This document shows positions 1-11,800 of a stretch of DNA of 64,000 bases, in pieces; position 1 is the first letter of the stretch; each line of letters begins with the position of its first letter. The notes under the pieces are model-generated. The model saw only the letters and a list, made by a program, of their open reading frames with translations. It had not been told where the DNA came from and ran no database searches. This DNA is from Pampus argenteus (lineage: Eukaryota; Chordata; Actinopteri; Scombriformes; Stromateidae): assembly GCA_036937835.1 (NCBI GenBank), contig CM072866.1, positions 13,276,001-13,340,000 on the forward strand, given 5' to 3'. A program made the translations under genes and the position numbers.

Positions 1-3000
1 ACACAAGGTATGTAGCGAGTGTTCGAGTGTAACCAATGGCCAGTTTGTTCTGCTTCAGCATGGGGGAGCAGCAGGAACATACAATGTGCTCTTTGTTCTT
101 ACCTATATTAAGGGAAGGAGCATGTTAGAAGACATAGTAATACACATGTTAATAAGAACGATGCCATTCACCCTCTTATACAGCATGCTGTTTTCTTACA
201 TTTTTAATGTATTAGATTTATACTTTGTAATTTTTTCTCTATTTGCTTTATTAGGAGTGGGCACGGAGACCACTGTGGCCACGTCTAGTGGGCACACCTT
301 TCAGATTACGGGAACCTCCGTGGGTGGAAAGGTAGTGACCACCAAGCTGCCGCTGCCAGCCAACAGCAAGATCGTCACAGTAAACGTGCCAACTTCACAA
401 GGAGGTACAGCAGGTTTTAAAAAGTCACACTTCAGAAGCAGAGGGCACACATTCCTTTTATTCAGTGCAGACATTTCTTTTTTCCATCCTCCACCATGTC
501 GGGATGCATGTAATGTTTGTGTTTGCATTGCTTAACCTTGGACCCACAGCTGAGACATTTTGTGTTGAAGGAGCCAAATTAGATCTGGCTCATTAATTAA
601 GTTAAGATGCTGGTCTCTATTGAACACACTGGCCCCTTGCCTGTCCTTCACAATCAGACTAAAAACAGAACTAAAAGTAAAGCTAATTTCAGATTTACAT
701 ACGCCAGGTGGACAAAAGATGCTAGACTTCAAATGCTAAATTTCATTAAGTCAAGCCATGGTAGTATCCTTGTGCTTTAAGTAAGCTTTTTTTTCTCCAT
801 CTGGTTCAAGTTGCTACAAATGTTAAAGGGTACAACTATTTCAGATACAGCCAGTCGCTCACCGTGTTGAGCAGTCACACTGCTGTGCACCAACTGTATT
901 CTGGTTTCCACTATGCGCCAGCAAATATTGTCATGTGTAAAAATCTTTTTTGCATTTCAAAACGTGTGGCTCCATTAAGCAGACACAAACAAATACAAAT
1001 TATATTTTTTTAAATGTATTGTTTACAAGAAAAACTAACAAAACTAAATTCTTGACAGTTTCAATATGTCGGTTCTCAACATTGTCGGTATCAACGTCAA
1101 CAAGTTTTTATGACCTTTTTATGATTTGTTTATTGTTGTGGCTGTGACTCTAGTGATAGAAATTGCACTTGAATACCTATTGAGTGATATGTCACCAATG
1201 CAAAAACTTTTTTCCACCACTGTACTTAAATATAAAACATTGCAATCACCAGATGAAATGAAAAATCAAGGATACAAAGAAAGTGATGTTTCTTACCCTT
1301 GAAGTTACTATGAAGGAGAAACTAAGTTCAGGTGGAGTGTAACCATTTAATGGACATGTGTATTTATCCAGCATGACTGTTGGGCACCCTGTTTGTTTTG
1401 GAAGGGCTAAAGGAAGTTAGGCAGGAAAACAAGTTTACCCAGAGGTCTGCTTCCCAGACAGGTAGCCCTCTATAGCGGGATTCCATTTTTCTTTTTTTTC
1501 TCCATCTTTTTGAATAAAAGTGTACCTCTCCATGCACCAGAGTCCCAACTCCCCGACCTCTCCAAACAGCCAGTCCATAGAAAGGAGTGTTTGATGTGTG
1601 TGACCAGAGCAGCAACTCCCCACGTCTTACGACCGGGCTTAACGTCCCTGTTTGAAGAGGGAAACCCTTGATGTATAGGTTTACCTGCTCGGTTGCGGTT
1701 GAAAAACCGCAGCAGGAGCAGAGGAAAAGAGCGACACTCTGATGGTTTCCTGCCATCAGCTTCACGTGAGCTCACCGAGTCTGGTGAACAAATATGAAAT
1801 GCTCCCTTTGTCAGATTAAAGTTTAAAAAGTAGAATCTGAATTCATGCATAATTTATGAGGGGGTTCAGGTATGTTGGGGGAAACCCAACTAAGCTCTCA
1901 GTGAGCCTTTGAAGATTTTGTTTACCTGCTCAACTATTTACCATTGCTGGGATCATAAGATGGCCATCTTGCAGAGAGAGAAGCCCACAAATAATGTATT
2001 CAGCTGAGTCAATGTAGGACCACATCTTCACATCAGTAATTGTATAGGAATATTTAGGCTTGGAACATATAAACATGTCGTTTGGTGTAGTAAATTTTGG
2101 AAAAATAAACATCATTGATCTCCAAAAATATAAGATGTCATGCATTCCTACCATAATACATTCACAAATCTCAACCCTGTACATTAATTTAATCCTCAGA
2201 TTTACAATGTCCCCTTCTTGCAGCATTTTTCTTACTCTTTCACTCTTACTTAAACCCACTTGCTTCTCAGTGCCATTTATGTCATTGCTTTAAAATTTCT
2301 TCTTCTTTCCTGCTGTTATGATGTAATCCTGATTGATTATTAGAATTGATTGAATGCTTATCCCATTGTGACTCTTCAACATCCAACCTTGTTCACGCTG
2401 GTACCTTTCTGGCCCTTTTCTCTCTGCAGGTGTGGTTCAGCAGAAGGTGTTGGGTATCATCCCCTCCAGTACAGCAGGTGGTGCCCAGACCTACACCACA
2501 TTCCAGCCCCGCACTACCACGCTCAACATCAGGCCCAACGCCCAAGGCTCCCAGCAGCAGGTACATCTGTCTTCTCTCTACTCATCAGTTTCATTTATTC
2601 TGCTTTCTATCTTCTCCCTCTGTTGATTTATGTTTCATGTTTACATGTTTAATAAACGCTCTCACATTATAGACTCTGTTGCTTTTGCAATTTGCACTTT
2701 ATATCAGAAAATATTGCTTTTTATGTAATTATCTTCATATTTAGGCAGAAAGGAGAATCGGTAACTATGTATGCTTGGGTTTTTTCACATTCTGACAAGA
2801 AGAATGAAATAACGCATTAGTAACGTCTCAATGAAAATATCTTCTAGGTTCTAGCAGCTGGTGGTCAGATCCGTCCAGGAATGACAGTGATCCGAACGCC
2901 AATCCAGCAGTCGGGACCCTTGGGAAAGACGATACTCCGAACACCCCTCATGGTCCAGCAAGGTAATGTAACGAGTTAGTATGTTGTTCCTTGCCTCTTG

Positions 3001-6000
3001 TTAAAATACTCTCAGTCTCACATTATCTATACTGTATGTTAACTTTTCCTTTCTCTTCTTAGGTCAGGGTGGTCAGCAGGTAGTGACGCAGATCATTCGT
3101 GGCCAAGCGGTGTCCACAGCAATATCTGGTGCCAGCCCTGTTGCCACAGTCACTGGACAGGGGGCAGCCAGCCCCACCACAGGGGGACAGGCAACTGGCC
3201 AAACACCACCCGGCACACCACGGGCGCAAGGGCAAGGCCAGGTTAAACTCACCCTGGCACAGCTCACCCAGCTCGTACAGGTTAGTGGAGGACACTGAAA
3301 ACTGTAAACAGAATTTATCTCTAATGTTTTTCTTTAATTGCAGTAAACTACATTGTATAATATTGATATTGATTCACCTACTTACAAGCTTCCTTCCATC
3401 TCTGCCTCGGATAGAAGCAGCAGGCTGGGTCAGGTGTGGATCGGCAGGCTGGTGTCGGCGGTACCCAACAGGCTCTGACAGTGATGGTTCAAGGTCAAGG
3501 TCAGACCACCGGCCAGCTGCAGGTCATACCTCATGGCGTCACTGTCATCCCAGGACCCGGCCAGCAGCTCATGCAGGCGGCTTTGCCCAACGGCCAGGTG
3601 CAGCGTTTCCTCTTCACACCCCTGGCCTCAGCTGCTACACCCATGTCAAGCACAGGTTTGAGAAGAAACAAGCATGAATGAGTTTGCATTTAAGAAGAGA
3701 TTAGTGTTTATGCTTCTCTCTTATCCATCTGCTGCATTTTGCATTTGATATATCATAAAAACGATAAATGGACACTCTCTCTCTTTCGCTCTCTCCAGCC
3801 ACCTCTGTTCCCGGCCAGCCAAACTCCACCTCCACCAAAACCCCGGCACAGCCGGCTCAGCAGGCAGCTGCCCCTGTCCAGGCAGGGGCAACCCCCGTGG
3901 CCACCACCAGCACCCCTTCTTCGGCCACCCCGCAAGGCCAATTACCCCCCCAGACGCAGGCCCATATGCCCATCCAGTCTCCCACCTCGCTACAGGTTAA
4001 AACGCAGGGAGGAACCACGCAGCTGCAGCTGCAGCAGACACCCCAGGTCATCAGCATGTCTGGACTGCAGCAGCAGGTACAGGTATGATTAAAAAAAGAG
4101 CCTTAGTGGTTGGTACTAGAACATTTAATTATAATGTTAGTCCACAGACAGCTGTTCAGATAACTTTGAGTCATTTAGCAACTGGACACTGCTCAGGTGG
4201 AGCTACTTGTATAAAAATCAATAAACAAAAACATGGTGTTTTTTTTCATCTTGGTAACTTGTGTATCTCCTGTGTTGGTGCAGGTGTTGGCCCAGCTGCA
4301 GGCCCAGCAGGGTGGAGGCTCTCTGCCACAACACATCAAACTGCAGCTTCCTATCCAGATACAACAGACTGGGACCACCTCAGCTCAGGGAGGACAGGTA
4401 GCAGCAGCTGGCCTGCCTAGCTTATGTTACCTTCACAGGATCTTGCTATGGGTTTTTTTTTAATCTCAGTGGATCATCAGGAAATTGGAATGATTCTGTA
4501 TTTTATACTTTCTATACGTTTAGAATATAAAGTTTATAATTTGCTGTAAAGTGTATACATTTTTAATAAATGGAGCTTCGTTTAAAGTATCAGTTTATAG
4601 ATCACCGCAGCTTCAGGCTGGTGTATTCAATCTTATATTCTTCATGCTATCTGCACAGATTGGGAATGTGGTGACCATCCAGGCAGCTTCTGTCCAGGAG
4701 CAGCTGCAGAGGATCCAGCAGCTCAGAGAACAGCAACAGCAGAAGAAGAGACAAGCTGCAGAGGCCAAGAGAGAGCAAGCTCTCAGCGCAGCCAGCCAGA
4801 GCGACATCATTCAGAAACAGGTGTGTGTGTGTGTGCGTGCGTGCACTCAGTCAGGTCATCCATCTCATTCCAAAGCCTGCTCTCTCTGCCAGCCATCAGT
4901 ACATAAACAGTCACCATCCTCCAACCCTCCACCAAGACTGGGTTTATTTTTACAGCTCAGACTGTCTCTGTTTGGTGGACATAACACTGCCTGTGTGTGT
5001 GTGTGTGTGTGTGTGTGTCTTCTGACTTCTAGTCTATTTAACATGTTATACTCCTGATTCTAGTGCATGTATGTTCCAGGTTTTTGGTTCTGCACATTCA
5101 GCTAATATACCGTACTCTGATGTAGGCCTGTGTGTGATCTGCCTGGTCACATTCAGTAAAAATCTGTTTGTCGTACACAATAAAGTACGGTATAGCTATT
5201 TCCTCTCAAACTATAAATCTCTTCTCTGCTGATGAACATTTTCGCTTTCTGCATCATGGTTTAGGTGGTGATGAAGCAAAACGCTGTGATTGAGCATCTG
5301 AAGCAGAAGAAGACCATGACACCTGGAGAAAGAGAAGAGAATCAGAGGTTAGCTGTGTCTGTGTGTCTGTGTTGAGAGACTCAGTCACTTTAATGTGCTT
5401 TTCCTCCAGAATTTTGAAGCAACATAGAATTTGAAGCCAATAACAGCACAGAAAAGGCATACAGTATATATAGGGTGATTATTAGCGGGATGGTCCTGCT
5501 ACAGCGTTGCTTTTGAGGCACTACACAGCATAGGAACCTTTTGGGTGTGTAAATACCAATAGCTGCACGCCCTCGCTGTAACCATAAAGCCAGAATACAA
5601 AGACTAAACCATTTATAAATGAGAAGAGTTTCACTGTAAAATTACACGATGCTCTTCCCAGCATATACTGCTTTGTAGAGATGTAGCATTTTTTAAACTT
5701 CTTTTTATTATAAACAAACAAGCAGATTTACTGCAAATATGAACATGAAAATAAAATCCATAAAAATCCATAAATCCTCCTTTTTTTATGTTGTAGATAT
5801 ATTATGCGCCGACCTATAATTGACCCTGACAACCATGTGTTTATGTCTACAGAAGGTGTGTCAACACTGTGCTCATTCACACAGACCTGAAATACCAAAC
5901 CCAGACTGACGTGACATCACTGCAGCAGCGCTGTCTGTCGTCTGTCTCTCCGCTTATTTTTCACCTTATTTCCACTTCATGTCATCATTTTTCTCCTGTT

Positions 6001-8861
6001 TTACCTCCAAAACACAATTCAGGAGCTCTGACACAAGCTTGCATGTGTTTGTGTGTCCTGTTTTATCAGTCTCATCCACTTTTAACCCTGACCTATCTTT
6101 GACCTCAACAGCCATCATGGATGTGTTGGTGTGTCGTTCACACAAAGAGAGACACTCTGTTGCTCAACATGAACCAACAATTTTCAATCTTAGTTGTGAA
6201 TGTTGGCAAACACAAGTGAACATACTCTCAACGTAGAGCCATAAATTATCTAGATTTACTGTAATACACTCAATTTTGACAAAACATTGGTAAAACGAGT
6301 GATGTAAAGTCTGTGTATGTCTGTATATCTGTGTATATCTCCCTGCTTAATATTTCTTGTACTGCTTTTGCTTTACATGAAGTTATATATTCACATAGTG
6401 TAGGATCCTATATAACCCTGAACCCCATGTGTATTTTAACTTGCTCAAATTTGTGTGTATGACCTTTTTATCCTCCCTTTCTCGTGTTTACAAGAGCAGT
6501 GAGGCTTTCCATTTGTCCTCCTATCTGTTCATCTCTCACCATACCTCTCTTCCAACTCTCAGCTCCAATACTACTGAAGCACACACAAATAAACACTGAA
6601 CAACCAAATAATACCCCTCCGACATCTGTGAGACATGGGGCATAGTAACACAACTCCATGGCTCTCACAGGGGCGACGTTAGCTTCAGGATTTCAGAAGG
6701 CTATGCTGTTTGATTGGTCTGTCAATTCATGCAGAAAGTGTTCACACTCATCTGTTTTTTTCGAGAGGTTGAAACCATGTATCCCCTGAGCAAGTTATTT
6801 TTGGATAAAGCAAACTGTTTTTTGTTTTGGAGCCATAATTTGATAGTTCACAGCAGAGAAAGGAAAGATTTAGAGAGATGGAGTTGAAACGCAAGAGCCA
6901 AACCTAGGACCACCAGGATGCCTCAAGGATCAATGTTGAGAGAAATGCTTTCATTGTTCCTTGACACACACTGACATTTCTTTCATGTGGAAAGTTAGAT
7001 GTTCAGATTTTGAAGTAGCCTATAACCCTGCAGGCTGTACTCTCTGAAGCATTGAAGCATTGTTTGGATTAATATTCCACTCCTGCCCACTGGTGTGTCA
7101 GAGGGATAACTTTCTTCCTCTGTGACTTCAACTGTACCGGCTTTCTGACTTCTAGATTCAGATATGTGATAATCCTTTCCTTCTCTGCTCTTTTATCCTT
7201 CTCTTTTTTTCTCTGTAGGAGTATTATGTGTATTTTATGCCTTAAAATAGCTCTATTCAGTTGGGTCCTCATTAGATTCAGTAGAACTATTATTCTAGGT
7301 GAGACTATAAATTTTTCTATTTCATTTTTGGGCCTGTTTATCGTCAACATGCTGTACAGTGTTATTCTATACAATATCTATTTTTAGTTCTCTGTAACTT
7401 CTAAAAGGTTAGGAGGACATAAGTCAGTAATTAATCCACCACTCTCCCTTCTCCTGTCTTCTTCAGGATGATTGTATGCAACCAGGTGATGAAGTATATC
7501 CTGGACCGGATAGACAAGGATGAGAGGCAGGCGGCCAAGAGGAGGAAGAAGGAGGAGGTGGTGGAGGCAAAGAAGAGGTTGGCCAATGCCAGCAAGCTCT
7601 CATCGCTTCTTTACCGGCACAAAGAGAGCCTCAAGATGGAGATCCTGAAGAAACGGGCGATTCTTGACAAGGAGCTGCAACTCGAGGCCCAGGTAGGGAG
7701 GGGGAAGGGATATAACAGCAGAAAAAGGAGGACAGAATGAGTTCCACTGAAATATATAGTGTACACAAAAATAGGTAGATGAAAATGATTATAAAGGAAA
7801 TGGTGCAAGAAACATTATTGAACAGAAAAAGATTTATCTTGAGGTCATTAAGGTATTCCCTGCCTGTTGTAACCTCATCTGTTCTGGTATTACACTCCTC
7901 AGGAGGAGTTAAAGAGGGATCTGTTACGGATGCGGAAGGAGAAGGAGAGGGCTCAGGCAGCAGCTCAACAGGCGGCCCAAGCCGCCGCCGCTGCTGCCGC
8001 CGCCGCCGCCACTGCTGCTCTCAGCCAGCAACAACACACTGTAGCACGAACACATGGCATCACCACTCAGCACCATCTCACCACAGCTGTTACCTCCGCA
8101 CACAAAAGGAAACGTGAAGAGGAGAGGGAGACAGTGCCATCGGCAAAGTCCAAGAAAAAGAAGATGATCTCGACAACGAGCACCAAGGAGAGCACCAAAA
8201 AAGACACCAAGCTCTACTGCGTCTGCAAGACGCTCTATGATGAGACCAAGTATGATGATGCTTTGTTTAATACTTTATTCCCTTACAGTAGTAGGCACAA
8301 TTAAAAACTGTTTTAAATATACAATTTATGTCAAATGTGAAAATGAGAAAAAAAAAACAGCTCTACAGCTCTGAACTTGGCTCGCTAGTCAAACATAAGC
8401 CTCCATGTGTAAAGCATTCATTCACTGGGTGCAGAATCAATATTAGGATGGGGGATGGAATTTCATTTAAAGTTAGTTTGATGTGTAAGGGTCAGTTATG
8501 TAGCCAACTTCCTGACTAGTCTGAAAAAGGAGGGGCCTGATTTTTATTTTATTGTATCAGCGTGCCTACACATTAAGTAAAAAAAAAAACACCTACAAAA
8601 CCAGTCGGCAGGTCTGAATAACAAAGCAACATCTCTGTATCCTGCTTCACTCTAAAGGTTCTACATCGGCTGCGACTTGTGTACGAACTGGTATCATGGT
8701 GACTGTGTGGGCATCACAGAGAAGGAGGCCAAGAAAATGGAGGACTACATCTGTGTGGAGTGTAAACGGGGCCGGGAAGCCAGCACAGAAGAGCTGTACT
8801 GCATCTGTCAGACACCATACGATGAGTCCCAGTAAGGAGTTGCAGGAGTGTGTCTGTGTGT

Positions 8862-8893
<32 letters not shown>

Positions 8894-11800
8894 TTATCAG
8901 TGTACATATCATCAGTATTGCATGTTCTTGCTTCAAAGTAGTAGTGGAGTATACAACAGAGGAACAGTAGAACACATCTGTGAAATGTATTTATTGTAGC
9001 ACTATGAGAGTATAAAAGCATTAGTAGCAGTAGTATTACAAATAGAAATCTAATCCTTTATGCCCTATAAAATAAGACCCAGTAAATATAGTATTTGTAT
9101 GCAACACAGGAGGATATGATCATTTCAAGAAATAAATATGTAAATGTACAGACGCATGTCTCTTACACAAACTGACATATTTACAGGTCTTGTAGGTAAT
9201 GCTACAGTCTTCAGTCATGCTGCTTATCATTAAACTGATCAGTGATCAGTGTTTTACACCTGGCACAGCAGGTACATGTGATTAACTGTAATTAACCAGA
9301 TGCTAGGATAGAAGCACCAATGAATCCTCTGAAAACACATGCGACCTCTTTTAGTTCTCCTCTTTTAATTCAAACCTGAGAGGTGAGTTGTGTAAACGGT
9401 CTGGTTCTGTATACATAACAGACTCTGTACTGCATTTGTTTATTTTGGATGTATTTTGCAATAATTGCATTTCCTGTACGATATCCCACTTATTATTTTC
9501 CTGTTTACCCAAGCAATTAAGGTCTTGTCTAGAAATGTAAAGCTGAATTCAGAGAAACAACATTACAGTAGACACATGTTTTTTTACTGTCACTAATTGA
9601 AGAAATCTTTGGGGAAGTTTACATGTTTCGAAATATGAAAGCAAGTCGGTCATATAAACTTGTCGGTTACATGACACCACAAGTAAGAGTACTTCCTGTC
9701 TTCCTGTCTAGGTTCTACATCGGCTGCGACCGGTGTCAGAACTGGTACCACGGTCGCTGCGTCGGCATCCTGCAGAGTGAGGCCAACCACATCGACGAAT
9801 ACGTGTGTCCGCAGTGCCAGTCGACAGAAGACGCCATGACGGTCTTCACCCCACTCACAGAAAAGGACTACGAGGGCCTGCGGAGAATCCTGCGCTCCTT
9901 ACAGGTGAACAGGAGACACTAATCACACGTTAATAATAATGTAGTAGATGCATAGATCCTTGAGCAGTTACTGAAGCAGCAGCAGCATTATAGCAGGAGT
10001 TTTATTACCAGCAATATGCCAAACACTAACACAGCTCCTCATTGCCCTGAAGTGTAAAAGTACCAAACAAAAGTCCTCTCTGTCCGTCTTATCTGATGGG
10101 TACGGCTCCCCAGAGCTCTAGTTGGACAGCTGCCTGACCTCTTCCAATTTTTTTGTTTCCCTTTCTCTCCTCCTCCTCCTCCTCCTCCCACTACTACTAC
10201 TACCACCTCTCTTCTCACTTTCTCCTCCTCTCTCCAGTACTCTGTGTGTCTGTGTGAGAGGCATAGAACTGGGATAGAAAGCTTGAGAGAACATCTGTGT
10301 TGACCCACCTGCTTCCAGTGTCATTTTCATGGTGCTGTTTGTTTTCCTTCATTGGATTCAGCTTTCTCAAGTGTATTATATTTCTTTTTATCCCTGTTTC
10401 GGTCCCTCCCTCTCTCCCTTGTAGGCACATAAAATGGCGTGGCCGTTCCTGGAGCCAGTGGACACGAATGACGCCCCAGACTACTACAGGGTTATCAAGG
10501 AACCAATGGGTAAGTGGGGGGATTAGTGCTGACCTTTTCTGCATAACACACACAAATACAATTATGAGAATTTGACAGCAATCTTTGGATCTGTTTCTAC
10601 TGTATCTCCTACAATACTCAGGAGTTGGACTTCTTTTCTATTACTATGTCCATTGAGGTCGACCTGGTCCATGCCATGTATGACATTTTCATGTTGGTAC
10701 TTCCAAGTTCACGCACTGCACTGAATTTTCAAGCTATGTTTTCAAATCCTGTAACCTATTCCTAAAGCATGACTAGAAAGCTGCACAATAAAAAAACATA
10801 TCAAATATGATCTGAAGCATCAGCAAGAAAGGTGAGCAAAGCTACTTGGGCAAATTCATCCTGCTACAGCAGCTTCGGAAAGACATTTATCTCCAATAAT
10901 TATTATACAAAATAATCCTTTAAGTACAAAATATTATAAGAAACCATCAAAGAAAAACTGTAATGCTCTTCAACAGTCAAACACCATTTCTTACAGTACT
11001 ATATCTTGCTGATTTTACTCACATACAGATACTGAATTACACAGACTGGGATTGAGAGCAATCCCTAGTCTACTCAATAATGCTGTTTTCCTTTGGCCAT
11101 TTATGCATTGGACACCTAGTCTCTACTGTATATCTTTAACATTAAAACACCACCGTCAGGAGGCCACCAGGGAGAGAGCCCTCCAACACAGATCAAACTG
11201 GCTATGGAAATGGGGACTTGCGTCAACAGGGCCTTTTTGAACTTCCACACAAACAAACTGTTAATGAGCTGGTTGGGGTCTGCCGAGCTCCCTGTGGAAA
11301 GGGACCAGCCCCACACTCGGCTCCTGTTGGCCTGATGCTGGAAACTCTAGTCCTCCACTTTAACTTCCACCACAAGAAAAAGACCTTGTTGCTTTTCAAA
11401 AAAAGGGCGTTTGGCTGCTGTAACTGCAGCCATTGGTAGTTTTTGAGGGTTTTGAGATGAAATCTGATGATGGAAAAGAAGGAGGTCTTTGATATTGACC
11501 ATGAGGTTTCTAAGCCGCTGTTCAGCTGGGTGGGGGTTAAGGAGGTTAAGAGTTGGACATGTTTGTTTAAAACGCAGCCCTAGGGACGCCGTGCAGAGCA
11601 AACCACTGGCAGATTATATGAAGGCTCGGCTGTTGCCAGTTAGCGTCCTCACTATATCAACTTTTTTTTTTTTAACCAGTTTCAATCTCCTTAGGAATGA
11701 CAAATCGGTCAGATCTCCCTACTCTCAACTGATATGAAAGGCTGAGAAGATTGAGGTTAACTGCTGGCAGAGGTTTTGGATTTTTTCTGTCACATATAAA

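Noticed and set aside
29..100. Open frame reading TNGQFVLLQHGGAAGTYN just after the presumed exon end
   Set aside because: It looks exon-like, but I see no good donor after it and the phase of the next exon fits the GTATGT donor at position 8. It may be a retained or alternative piece, but I could not support it.
301..528. Minus-strand open frame opposite a bptf exon
   Set aside because: Shadow of the real exon; no start context or family features.
1364..1850. Overlapping minus-strand open frames in a bptf intron
   Set aside because: Three frames overlap, with no known domain, no clear splice sites and ordinary intron composition.
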